A DNA stretch of 64,000 nucleotides, from assembly GCF_019801605.1 (NCBI RefSeq), contig NZ_JAHVIT010000002.1, positions 62,001 to 126,000 of the forward strand, in the 5' to 3' direction. The notes beneath the pieces were generated by a model. That model was not told the DNA's origin and searched no databases. It saw only the letters and a list, made by a program, of their open reading frames with translations. The DNA comes from Maritimibacter alkaliphilus (GTDB lineage Bacteria; Pseudomonadota; Alphaproteobacteria; Rhodobacterales; Rhodobacteraceae). Positions 33,714 through 42,101 of this stretch are shown here, piece after piece. The position numbers and the translations under genes are program-made. The stretch's first letter is position 1. Each line of letters begins with the position of its first letter.

Positions 33714-34817
33714 TCAGCCGATCCTGCCGCCCGCATCGCCGATCTGCCCGCGGTGCAGCAGCAGGTGATCCAGAACCACGCAGGCCATCATCGCCTCGCC
33801 CACCGGCACGGCACGGATGCCGACACAGGGATCGTGACGCCCCTTGGTGATCACCTCGGCGGGCTTGCCCTCCAGCGTGATCGAGGCGCGCGGGCGCAGG
33901 ATCGAGGAGGTCGGCTTGACCGCGAAGCGCACCACGAGGTCCTGCCCGGTGGAGATCCCTCCGAGGATGCCGCCCGCATGGTTCGAGCCGTAGACCGGCT
34001 TGCCGTCATTGCCCATGAAGATCTCGTCGGCATTCTCCTCGCCGGTCAGCGCGGCGGCGGCCATGCCCTCGCCGATCTCGACACCCTTCACGGCGTTGAT
34101 CGACATCATCGCGGCGGCCAGTTCGGTGTCGAGCTTGCCATAGACCGGCGCGCCCAGCCCCGCCGGCACGCCCGAGGCGATGACCTCGACCACGGCGCCC
34201 ACGGAATTGCCGCTCTTGCGCAGGCTGTCGAGGTAGTCGGCCCAGTCCTGCGCCGCCACCGCGTCGGGGCACCAGAAGGGGTTCTCGCCGATCTGGCCAA
34301 GGTCCAGCCGCGACCGGTCGATCGCCTTCGGCCCCATCTGCACCATGTAGCCGGTGATCTTCACCTCGGGGGCCAGCTGTGCCAGCGCCGCCCGCGCCAG
34401 CCCGCCGGCCGCCACCCGCGCCGCGGTTTCCCGCGCCGACGACCGCCCGCCGCCGCGATAGTCGCGGATGCCGTACTTCTGGAAATAGGTGATGTCGGCG
34501 TGACCGGGCCGGAAGGTCTGCGAGATCTCGGAGTAATCCTTCGAGCGCTGGTCGGTGTTGCGGATCATCAGCTGCACCGGGGTCCCGGTGGTCTTGCCCT
34601 CGAAGACGCCCGAGAGGATCTCCACCTGGTCGGGCTCGCGCCGCTGGGTGGTGTACTTCGACTGGCCCGGCTTGCGCTTGTCCAGCCACTGCTGGAGCAT
34701 CGCCTCGTCGATCTCGACCCCCGGAGGGCAGCCATCCACGGTCGCCCCCAGCGCCGGCCCGTGGCTTTCGCCCCAGGTGGTGACACGGAAAAGATGGCCA
34801 AAGCTGTTCATCGACAT
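33714..34817 (-). CDS. aroC: Chorismate synthase
   Basis: The final shikimate-pathway step, converting EPSP to chorismate with reduced FMN; 367 residues, the family length. Signature segments are [18 protein letters not shown] at the start, [20 protein letters not shown] in the middle and [17 protein letters not shown] near the end. It is an isolated gene on the minus strand. Confidence 0.94.
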   Translation of the reverse strand: MSMNSFGHLFRVTTWGESHGPALGATVDGCPPGVEIDEAMLQQWLDKRKPGQSKYTTQRREPDQVEILSGVFEGKTTGTPVQLMIRNTDQRSKDYSEISQTFRPGHADITYFQKYGIRDYRGGGRSSARETAARVAAGGLARAALAQLAPEVKITGYMVQMGPKAIDRSRLDLGQIGENPFWCPDAVAAQDWADYLDSLRKSGNSVGAVVEVIASGVPAGLGAPVYGKLDTELAAAMMSINAVKGVEIGEGMAAAALTGEENADEIFMGNDGKPVYGSNHAGGILGGISTGQDLVVRFAVKPTSSILRPRASITLEGKPAEVITKGRHDPCVGIRAVPVGEAMMACVVLDHLLLHRGQIGDAGGRIG

Positions 34818-34905
34818 GGGGCGCGTCCTCCTGACTTCGCCCCCCGTTATCCCGAACCGCCCCGCAGTTCAATTGCGCAAGGCTCCGGCGCGCCGCCCGC
34901 CCCCC

Positions 34906-34977
34906 ATCCACTGTTCCCAAGTATCCTCGGGGGGAGGGCCGCAGGCCCGGGGGTGCAGACAGCCCCCCTGCCCCCTC
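34906..34977 (-). repeat. Structured intergenic repeat, copy 3 (aroC/thiB gap)
   Basis: On the minus strand GGGGGGCTGTCTG is followed by a C-run, the hairpin GGGCC-TGC-GGCCC, CCCCCCGAGGATACTT and the alternative tail GGGAACAGTGGATGG. It lies upstream of aroC and of the riboswitch, so unlike most copies it does not follow a gene in its own orientation. Confidence 0.85.
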
Positions 34978-35041
34978 GCCACCCTCGCGCAGGCCCGACC
35001 GCCCCCCTTGCCAGCCGCCCCGCCGCTCACTAGTGTCGCCC

Positions 35042-35130
35042 CCACCTCGGGGTGCCCCACAGGGGCTGAGATGCGCTGATCCGCGAACCCGTTGAACCTG
35101 AACCGGTTAAGACCGGCGGAGGGAAGGTCC
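35042..35130 (+). promoter_or_regulatory. TPP riboswitch (THI element) upstream of thiBPQ
   Basis: The sequence contains the THI-box core: GGGGTGCCC...GGGGCTGAGATG, then ACCCGTTGAACCTG and GACCGGCGGAGGGA in the expected order and spacing. It binds thiamine diphosphate and lowers expression of downstream thiamine genes. No strong terminator lies between it and thiB, so control of translation near GGAGG (35179-35183) is more likely than transcription stop. It ends about 60 bases before the thiB ATG. Confidence 0.93.
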
Positions 35131-35189
35131 GGATCCGCGCTTCACGGCCATCCGATACTTGCCCCGCCCGTCGCAAGTGGAGGATGACA

Positions 35190-36167
35190 ATGCGACATCT
35201 GGCAATTGCTGCGGGACTGCTCATGGCCACACAGGCCGCCGCGCAGACCCCTGAGCTCACCGTCTACACCTACGACAGCCTCGCCACCGAATGGGGCCCC
35301 GGCCCCGTGATCGAGGCGGAATTCGAAAAGACCTGCGGCTGCGACGTGACCTTCGTCACCGCAGGCGACGGCGCGGCGCTGCTCTCGCGGCTGCGGCTCG
35401 AAGGCGCCCGCACCGAGGCCGACGTTGTGCTCGGCCTCGACACGGCGCTGATGGGCGCGGCCGCGGAGAGCGGCCTCTTCGCCCCCTCGGGCGTCACCGC
35501 CGAGTACAGCCTGCCGATCGACTGGACGGACGAGACCTTCGTGCCCTTCGACTGGGGTTATTTCGCCTTCGTGGGCCTCGCGGACGGCCCCCGGCCCACG
35601 AGCTTCCGCGCATTGGCCGACAGCGACGCCTCGATCGTGATCGAGGACCCGCGCAGCTCCACCCCCGGTCTCGGCCTGCTGCTCTGGGTGAAACAGGCCT
35701 ACGGCGACGAGGCCCCGGCGATCTGGGAGGCGCTGGCCGACAATATCGTCACCGTCACCCCCGGCTGGTCCGAGGCCTATGGGCTCTTCCTCGAGGGCGA
35801 GGCGGACCTCGTGCTCTCCTACACCACCTCGCCCGCCTATCACCTGATCGCCGAGGATGACGCCGGCAAGACCGCGCTCGCCTTCGACGAGGGCAATTAC
35901 ATGCAGGTCGAAGTGGCGGCCCGGCTGGCCTCCTCCGATCAGCCCGAGCTGGCGCAGCAGTTCCTCCAGTTCCTGACCGGCGAGGCGGTGCAATCCGCGA
36001 TCCCCACGACGAACTGGATGTACCCGGCCGTGATCCCCGATGCGGGCCTGCCCGAGGGCTACGAGACGCTCACCGTCCCCACCACGCCGCTGCTCCTGCC
36101 GGTCGCGGAGGCGCAGGCCGCCCGCGATGCCGCGCTCGAGGAATGGCGCGCCGCGCTCGCCAAGTGA
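35190..36167 (+). CDS. thiB: Thiamine ABC transporter periplasmic binding protein
   Basis: Periplasmic protein that binds thiamine and its phosphates; 325 residues with a signal peptide ending AAAQ. The mature part opens TPELTVYTYDSLATEWGPGP, diagnostic of ThiB, and has the late QSAIPTTNWMYPA stretch. The ATG at 35190 has GGAGG at six bases; the ATG at 35184 is too close. It is first in thiB-thiP-thiQ under the TPP riboswitch. Confidence 0.92.
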   Translation: MRHLAIAAGLLMATQAAAQTPELTVYTYDSLATEWGPGPVIEAEFEKTCGCDVTFVTAGDGAALLSRLRLEGARTEADVVLGLDTALMGAAAESGLFAPSGVTAEYSLPIDWTDETFVPFDWGYFAFVGLADGPRPTSFRALADSDASIVIEDPRSSTPGLGLLLWVKQAYGDEAPAIWEALADNIVTVTPGWSEAYGLFLEGEADLVLSYTTSPAYHLIAEDDAGKTALAFDEGNYMQVEVAARLASSDQPELAQQFLQFLTGEAVQSAIPTTNWMYPAVIPDAGLPEGYETLTVPTTPLLLPVAEAQAARDAALEEWRAALAK

Positions 36168-36247
36168 CGGGCGCGATGCACAGCGAAGTGACAGGCCCGA
36201 TGCAGGCCCCGCCCAGGGCCCCGGCACCACCTGTACGGACCCGTGCA

Positions 36248-36272
36248 ACGCCCGGCCCAAATAGCCGGGCGT
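36248..36272 (+). other. Intercistronic hairpin between thiB and thiP
   Basis: ACGCCCGGC pairs perfectly with GCCGGGCGT around a seven-base loop in the 135-base thiB-thiP gap. There is no T-run. Position and shape match the hairpins after the other two binding-protein genes. Confidence 0.6.
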
Positions 36273-36302
36273 CGGTCGACCTCACGTCGGAGCCCTGACC
36301 CG

Positions 36303-37934
36303 ATGCACGCGACACGAGGCGAGACACAGGCGGCGGATCAATTTCCGGCCCGTCGCCGCTGGACGGCCCCCGCCCCCACTCACGGACCGGGGGCCCTTGC
36401 CGGGCGCCTCGCCGCGGGGGCCGTCTGTCTCGCCCTCGTCCTGCCGCTCGCCGCGATCCTGTGGCGGGCGGCAACGGAAAACCCGGCCTCCGTCATGGGC
36501 CTCTTCCGCCTCGGCCCGGCCGATCTGGCCGCGCTGCGCTTCACGCTCTGGCAGGCGCTGCTCTCGGCCCTGATCTCGACCCTTCTGGCCGTGCCCGTGG
36601 CCCGCGCCCTTGCCCGCCGCCGCTTTCCCGGCCGGGGCTTCGTCATCACGCTGATGGGCGCGCCCTTCCTGCTGCCGGTGATCGTGGCCGTGCTCGCCCT
36701 TCTCGCGGTCTTCGGACGCGGCGGGCTGGTGAACGAAGGCCTCACCGCCCTCGGCCTGCCGGCGATCCGCATCTACGGGCTGCACGGGGTGGTGCTGGCC
36801 CATGTCTTCTTCAACCTGCCCCTCGCCGTGCGGCTGATCCTTCAAGGCTGGCAGGCGATCCCCGCGGAACGCTTCCGCCTTGCCGCACAGCTCGGCCTGC
36901 GCCCGGCCGGGGTCTTCCGCCTGCTGGAGGCGCCCATGCTGCGCGCCACGCTGCCTGGCACGGCGCTGGTGATCTTCGCGATCTGCCTGTCCTCCTTCGC
37001 CGTGGCGCTCACCCTCGGCGGCGGCCCCGCCGCCACCACGGTCGAGCTCGCCATCTACCAGAGCTTCCGCTTCGACTTCGACCTGACCCGCGCCGCCATG
37101 CTGGCGCTGATCCAGCTGGCTCTCGTGGCCGGGGCCGCGCTGGTCTCGCTGCGCATCGGGCGGCCCGCGGGCTTCGGCAGCGGCCTCGACCGGCCCGTGA
37201 CCCGCTGGGACGCGGACAGCCTGCCGCTGCGCCTGATCGACGGCGCCGCGATCGCATTGGCCGCCGCCTTTCTGCTGGTCCCGCTGGCGGTGATCGTGCT
37301 GAACGGAATCGGCGGCCTCACCCGCCTGCCCGCCAGCCTCTGGCCTGCCACGCTGAACTCGCTGGAGGTCAGCCTTGCCGCCACCGCCACCACCATGGCG
37401 CTTGCGCTTGCCATGGCGCTTGCGCGCCGCACCTGGGTCGAAACGGCGGGCCTGCTGCCGCTTGCGGTCTCCGGCCTCGTCCTCGGGACCGGGCTCTTCC
37501 TGCTGGTGCTGCCCTTCGCGGCCCCGGCCACCCTCGCCCTGCCGGTGACGGTGCTGGTCAACACGCTCATGGCCCTGCCCTTCGCCCTGCGCATCCTCGC
37601 CCCCGTCGCGGCAAGGATCGAGGCGGAGCACGGCCGCCTCGCCGATCACCTCGGCCTCACAGGCCTCGCCCGGCTGCGCCTGCTCACCCTGCCGCGCCTG
37701 CGGCCTGCCCTCGGCTTTGCCGCCGGCCTCACCGCCGCCCTCGCCATGGGCGACCTCGGGGTGATCGCGCTCTTTGCCGACCCGCAGCAGGCCACGCTGC
37801 CGCTGCAGATGCACCGCCTGATGGGCGCCTACCAGATGCAGGCCGCGCAGGGGGCGGCGCTGGTCCTGCTGGCGCTCAGCTTCGGGCTGTTCTGGATCTT
37901 CGACCGATGGGGACGCGCCGGTGCTGAGGCTTGA
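36303..37934 (+). CDS. thiP: Thiamine ABC transporter permease
   Basis: A fused double permease of 543 residues with about twelve membrane segments and two permease contact loops (FRLAAQLGLRPAGVFRLLEAP in the first half, LADHLGLTGLARLRLLTLP in the second). This duplicated layout is typical of ThiP. The ATG at 36303 is assumed; the N-terminal 40 residues are poorly conserved. The stop lies 14 bases inside thiQ. Confidence 0.88.
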   Translation: MHATRGETQAADQFPARRRWTAPAPTHGPGALAGRLAAGAVCLALVLPLAAILWRAATENPASVMGLFRLGPADLAALRFTLWQALLSALISTLLAVPVARALARRRFPGRGFVITLMGAPFLLPVIVAVLALLAVFGRGGLVNEGLTALGLPAIRIYGLHGVVLAHVFFNLPLAVRLILQGWQAIPAERFRLAAQLGLRPAGVFRLLEAPMLRATLPGTALVIFAICLSSFAVALTLGGGPAATTVELAIYQSFRFDFDLTRAAMLALIQLALVAGAALVSLRIGRPAGFGSGLDRPVTRWDADSLPLRLIDGAAIALAAAFLLVPLAVIVLNGIGGLTRLPASLWPATLNSLEVSLAATATTMALALAMALARRTWVETAGLLPLAVSGLVLGTGLFLLVLPFAAPATLALPVTVLVNTLMALPFALRILAPVAARIEAEHGRLADHLGLTGLARLRLLTLPRLRPALGFAAGLTAALAMGDLGVIALFADPQQATLPLQMHRLMGAYQMQAAQGAALVLLALSFGLFWIFDRWGRAGAEA

Positions 37935-38616
37935 TCACCTGACCCTGCAACAGGGCGATTTCTCCCTGACCGCGGACCTTAGCCTGCCGCCGGGAAGCCG
38001 CTGCGCCCTGATCGGCCCCTCGGGCGCGGGGAAATCCACCTTGCTCAATGCCATCGCGGGCTTCCTGCCGCCCCTCACGGGCCGCATCCTCTGGGAGGAG
38101 AAGGACCTGACGCCCCTCGCCCCCGCCGCGCGCCCCGTGGCAATGCTGTTCCAGGATGGCAATCTCTTCCCGCATCTCGACATCGCCCGCAACGTGGCGC
38201 TCGGGCTCAAGCCCAACCTGCGCCTCACCCCCGACGATCACGCCCGCGTCCGCGAGGCCCTCGCCCGCGTGGGTCTCGACGGCCTCGGCGACCGGCGCCC
38301 CGGCGCGCTCTCCGGCGGCCAGCAGAGCCGCGCGGCGCTGGCCCGCGTGCTGGTCCAGAACCGCCCGCTGCTGCTGCTCGATGAACCCTTCGCCGCCCTC
38401 GGCCCCGCCCTGCGCGCCGAGATGCTCGCCCTCGTGCGCGCGGTGGTGGAGGAGACCGGCGCCACGCTGCTCATGGTGACCCATGCGCCGGAGGATGCCC
38501 GCCGCATCGCCGACAGGCTGATCCTCGTCTCCGACCACCACGCCGCACCCCCGGCGCCGATCACCCTGCTGGACGATCCCACACCGGCCCTGCGCGCCTA
38601 CCTCGGCGCGGATTAG
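37921..38616 (+). CDS. thiQ: Thiamine ABC transporter ATP-binding protein
   Basis: A cytoplasmic ATPase of 231 residues, short as is usual for ThiQ. It has Walker A GPSGAGKST, signature LSGGQQSR, Walker B LLLLDEPFAALG and switch histidine in VTHAPEDA. The start is GTG and overlaps thiP by 14 bases. Its TAG stop overlaps the TAA stop of the convergent GntR gene. Confidence 0.9.
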   Translation: MLRLDHLTLQQGDFSLTADLSLPPGSRCALIGPSGAGKSTLLNAIAGFLPPLTGRILWEEKDLTPLAPAARPVAMLFQDGNLFPHLDIARNVALGLKPNLRLTPDDHARVREALARVGLDGLGDRRPGALSGGQQSRAALARVLVQNRPLLLLDEPFAALGPALRAEMLALVRAVVEETGATLLMVTHAPEDARRIADRLILVSDHHAAPPAPITLLDDPTPALRAYLGAD

Positions 38617-39284
38617 GTCGTCAGCATCCGCAGGCCCTGCGTCACGTCGGACCGCACCGCCAGCCGCAGCCCCGGCTCGTCGCCGGCCTTCAGCGCGGCA
38701 ATGATCAGCTTGTGGAAATGCGGCGTCTCGCGGCGCTGCAACCGGCCATAGAGCTTGCGCATCGTGGGCCCCAGCTGCAGCCAGACCGTCTCGGCCATGG
38801 CCAGCATCGCTGGCGCCTGCGCCCGCAGGTAGAGCGTCCGGTGGAACTCGAGATTGGTGCGGATATAGCCCACGGCGTCATGGGCCTCGATCACCTCGCC
38901 AATGGAGGCGTTGATGGTCTGCAACCGGTCGATCAGCGCCATATGCGCCCGCGGCAGGGCCCGGCTCGCCAGTTCGACCTCCAGCAGTGCCCGCAGCGCC
39001 GCCAGCTCCTCGATCCGCTCGTTCGTGAGCTCCGGCGTGGAGACCCGTCCCGAGGAGGAGAGCTGCAAGGCCCCTTCCGCCACCAGCCGCCGCACGGCCT
39101 CCCGCGCCGGCGTCATGGAGACGCCGAACTCCGCCCCGATGCCACGCAGGGTCAGCGCCTGCCCCGGCGCGATGGCCCCATGCATGATACGGGTGCGCAG
39201 CCCGCGATAGACCCGGTCATGGGCGGCGGGCGTCGGATCGGAACGGGGGCTTTCGGGGCGAGGCGTGAGCAGCATGACCGACAT
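38613..39284 (-). CDS. GntR-family transcriptional regulator (FadR/FCD type)
   Basis: A 223-residue regulator. The N-terminal winged helix includes LTLRGIGAEFGVSMTPAREAVRRL. An all-helical FCD ligand domain follows, with EFHRTLYLRAQ and a late HFHKLIIAAL, holding the usual metal-binding histidines and asparagine. It is convergent with thiQ, with overlapping stop codons. Its target is unknown; the nearby thiamine genes already have a riboswitch. Confidence 0.8.
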   Translation of the reverse strand: MSVMLLTPRPESPRSDPTPAAHDRVYRGLRTRIMHGAIAPGQALTLRGIGAEFGVSMTPAREAVRRLVAEGALQLSSSGRVSTPELTNERIEELAALRALLEVELASRALPRAHMALIDRLQTINASIGEVIEAHDAVGYIRTNLEFHRTLYLRAQAPAMLAMAETVWLQLGPTMRKLYGRLQRRETPHFHKLIIAALKAGDEPGLRLAVRSDVTQGLRMLTT

Positions 39285-39321
39285 GTGATCACAAACGAGC
39301 CGGCGGTCAATACCGGACCCT

Positions 39322-39393
39322 ATTCATCTTTCGCTCACAAATATCCTCGGGGGGCGGCTGCGCAGCAGCCGGGGGGCAGACAGCCCCCCTCCC
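39322..39393 (-). repeat. Structured intergenic repeat, copy 4 (after YgjP-like gene)
   Basis: On the minus strand GGGAGGGGGGCTGTCTG is followed by a C-run, the hairpin GGCTGC-TGC-GCAGCC, CCCCCCGAGGATATTT and the tail GAGCGAAAGATGAA. It begins ten bases after the YgjP-like stop codon in the same orientation. Confidence 0.88.
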
Positions 39394-39402
39394 ACACCAA
39401 CC

Positions 39403-40095
39403 TCACTCGAATCGGTAGCGATGCAGCCCCGCCCCATGACGCCGCAACCAGTCCCGCGGCGCCGCATAGTCGCCATGGATCTGCTCGACCAGAAGCCAGA
39501 AGGCCGCGGAGTGATTCATCTCCGCCAGATGCGCCACCTCATGCGCCGCCACGTAGTCGAGCACCGCCTTCGGCGCCATCACCAGCCGCCAGGAGTACAT
39601 CAGCCCCCCCGTCGAGGTGCAGGACCCCCAGCGGGAGCGGGTATCGCGCAGGGTGATCGCCTCGTAGCGCCGCCCCAGCCGCCCGGCGTAGAGATCCGAG
39701 GCCTCGGCCAATTGCTGCCCCGCGATCTGGCGCAGCAGGGCCTGCACCCGGCGCGGCGCGGTCTCGGGGTTTCCGGGCACGCGGATCGCATCGGCCTCTA
39801 CCCGGGGCGCACGGCCCGTTTCGGCGCCCAGAACGGGCAGCAAACGCCCGCCCAGGGGCACTTCTGCCCCGATTCCCACGGCCACCGGCGCCCCCTGGCC
39901 CGCCAGCTGGCGGCGCAGCCAGTCGGCCTTCTCGCTGGCGAAGGCGAGCCCGTCGCGGTCGCTCACCCCGCGCGGCAGGGTCAGCGTCACGCGGCCATCG
40001 AGCGAGGAGACGCGCAGCGACATCCGCCGCGCGCGCCCCGATCGTTTCAGATTGATCTCCACCGGGGGGTTGCCCGGAAGGATATGCTGCCCCAT
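39403..40095 (-). CDS. YgjP-like zinc metallopeptidase (DUF45, WLM/SprT-like)
   Basis: A 230-residue protein of the DUF45 family. The zinc motif HEVAHLAEMNHSAAFW and the upstream RDTRSRWGSCTSTGGLMYSW are classic for YgjP-type proteins. The start at 40095 is supported by GAGGGG nearby. The family is predicted to be metal-dependent proteases; substrates are unknown. Confidence 0.85.
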   Translation of the reverse strand: MGQHILPGNPPVEINLKRSGRARRMSLRVSSLDGRVTLTLPRGVSDRDGLAFASEKADWLRRQLAGQGAPVAVGIGAEVPLGGRLLPVLGAETGRAPRVEADAIRVPGNPETAPRRVQALLRQIAGQQLAEASDLYAGRLGRRYEAITLRDTRSRWGSCTSTGGLMYSWRLVMAPKAVLDYVAAHEVAHLAEMNHSAAFWLLVEQIHGDYAAPRDWLRRHGAGLHRYRFE

Positions 40096-40285
40096 ATGAG
40101 CCCCTCGAAGGCCGGTCCGGCCATTGTTGCTGCCGCTGCCCTCCGCAAGTGTCCCGATCCTGCACCGGTTTCCCGGCATGGGTTGACAGGCGTTGCAGGC
40201 CGGGCGGAAAGGCTTTGACTCCCTGTCCTGCTTATGGCAGGTGGCGCGGATCGTCGACAAGAGAGACCATCGAAAGGTGAGCCCG

Positions 40286-40609
40286 ATGCCCAAGGAAGAA
40301 TGGGGCGTGAAGCGCGTCTGCCCGACCACGGGCAAACGCTTTTACGATCTGAACAAGAACCCGATCGTCAGCCCCTACACGGGCGAGGTCGTGGAAGTGG
40401 AAGCGAACCGCAGCCGCATGATCGCGGCCGACGCGGAGGATTCGCAGTCCAAGAAGTCGCGTACCGATGCGTCGGACGCGGACAACGATGATCTGGAAGA
40501 CGACGTCGACGTGGACATCGATGATGATCTGCTGGACGAGGACGACGACGACGACAACGTCTCGCTGGACGATCTGGCCGACGTCGCAGGCGACGACGAC
40601 GAGTCGTAA
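40286..40609 (+). CDS. FYDLN-motif acidic protein (TIGR02300 family)
   Basis: A 107-residue alphaproteobacterial protein. The N-terminal part VKRVCPTTGKRFYDLNKNPI carries the FYDLN motif; only one cysteine of a possible zinc site is visible. The C-terminal half is extremely acidic, almost all Asp, Glu and Ser/Val from about residue 67 on. The ATG at 40286 begins the conserved part. The role is unknown. tRNA-Ala follows 113 bases downstream. Confidence 0.85.
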   Translation: MPKEEWGVKRVCPTTGKRFYDLNKNPIVSPYTGEVVEVEANRSRMIAADAEDSQSKKSRTDASDADNDDLEDDVDVDIDDDLLDEDDDDDNVSLDDLADVAGDDDES

Positions 40610-40722
40610 GTTTACGTCGCGCAAGCGACGGCAAGAAATTCCCCGGGGCGTGATTTTTCCGCTTGATCCCGCCCCGGCCATCCCATAGAGAACGCCGCAC
40701 AGACCCGAACGGGTCTTGGTAC

Positions 40723-40798
<76 letters not shown>

Positions 40799-40984
40799 AA
40801 TTCCCCTTTGGACATCGCAAGATACAGACACCGACCCTCGCCTTGGGTCTTGTCTTCTTCGCCCGCGCGCCGCGCCTGTCCTCCCCTCTGTACATCCTGC
40901 CCCGCTGCGATCCGCCCACCCCCTCGCGGTGATCCCACCGGCCATGCAGACGGCCCCACAGAGGGACCGGCTGCAGCGGTACTG

Positions 40985-41881
40985 TCACCGGTTGCGATAC
41001 CTGAGCGCGTCGAGGATCAGCGCGAAGGCGGGCGTCGCCTGACGGCGCGAGGGGTAGTACAGGTGATAGCCCGGGAAGGGCGGAGACCACTCCTCCAGCA
41101 CCACTTCCAGCCGGCCCGCGGCGATCAGCCCGTTCAGGTGGTAATCCGGCATGCAACAGAGCCCGCGCCCGTCGACGCAGGCCTGCACGATCACATCCAC
41201 GTCGTTGCTTGTCAGCTGGCCGTCGACCCGGACGTTCAGCGGCTTGCCGTCCTGCTCGTATTCCCACGGGTAGAGCCCGCCAAGGGTCGGCAGGCGCAGG
41301 TTGATGCAATTGTGCGCGGTCAGGTCGTGGGGCGTCTCGGGGCGGCCATGGGCGGCGAAATAGGCCGGCGCGCCCACGGTCAGCATCCGCAGGTCGGGGC
41401 CGATCCGCACCGCGATCATGTCCTTCTCGACGCTCTCGCCCAGCCGGACACCGGCGTCGAAGCGCTCCTCGACGATGTCCACCAGGCGCTGCTCGACGTT
41501 GACCTCCAGCTGCACGTCCGGATGTTCGGCCAGCACCGGGCTCAGCCGGGGCCAGAGGATCTCGGTCGCCGCATGGCGCGAGGTGGTGATCCGGACGAGG
41601 CCCGCGGGCCGCGCGCGCATCTCGTTCAGGCTGGAGAGCCGCGCCTCGATATCATCGAAGGCCGGGCGCAGGGTCTCGGCCAGCTGCTCCCCCGCCAGCG
41701 TGGGCGAGACGTTGCGCGTGGTCCGCGTCAGCAGCCGCAGGTCGAGCCGCGCCTCCAGCCGCTTCACCGTGTGGCTGAGAGAGCTCTGCGAGGTGCCCAG
41801 ACGGGCCGCTGCACGGGTGAAGCTGCGCTCCTCGCAGACCGCCAGAAAGGCCATGAGGTCCCCCAGTTCATCCCGCTTCAA
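40985..41881 (-). CDS. LysR-family transcriptional regulator
   Basis: A 298-residue regulator. The N-terminal helix-turn-helix reads SFTRAAARLGTSQSSLSHTV, followed by RLEARLDLRLLTRTTRNVSP and a substrate-binding domain. The start is taken as TTG 41881 (giving MKRDELGDLMAFLAV), with AGGGA upstream and the standard family length; no ATG in this frame fits the family N-terminus. It appears to be a single gene, with no divergent target next to it. Confidence 0.82.
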   Translation of the reverse strand: MKRDELGDLMAFLAVCEERSFTRAAARLGTSQSSLSHTVKRLEARLDLRLLTRTTRNVSPTLAGEQLAETLRPAFDDIEARLSSLNEMRARPAGLVRITTSRHAATEILWPRLSPVLAEHPDVQLEVNVEQRLVDIVEERFDAGVRLGESVEKDMIAVRIGPDLRMLTVGAPAYFAAHGRPETPHDLTAHNCINLRLPTLGGLYPWEYEQDGKPLNVRVDGQLTSNDVDVIVQACVDGRGLCCMPDYHLNGLIAAGRLEVVLEEWSPPFPGYHLYYPSRRQATPAFALILDALRYRNR

Positions 41882-42050
41882 TGATGAATTCCCTGCATGA
41901 AGATACCCCTCCAGACCCGTCTCATCTGAATAAATCGGTCGATTGGGCGACGGGTCAAGACGGCGCCGCCCGATCACGCCGGCCGATCGCCCGGAGCGCC
42001 CGCCGGTCAAGAGCGTGGATGGCTGGCTGGACGGCTGAGGCCGGCACATG

Positions 42051-42079
42051 AAAAAGGGGCGCCCCGAGGACGCCCCTTT
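42051..42079 (-). terminator. Rho-independent terminator after the penicillin-binding protein gene
   Basis: Read on the minus strand, AAAGGGGCG pairs with CGCCCCTTT around a nine-base loop and ends in TT, 22 bases after the stop at 42102. Confidence 0.8.
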
Positions 42080-42101
42080 CAAGTCTCGGCTCGCAGGCCC
42101 C

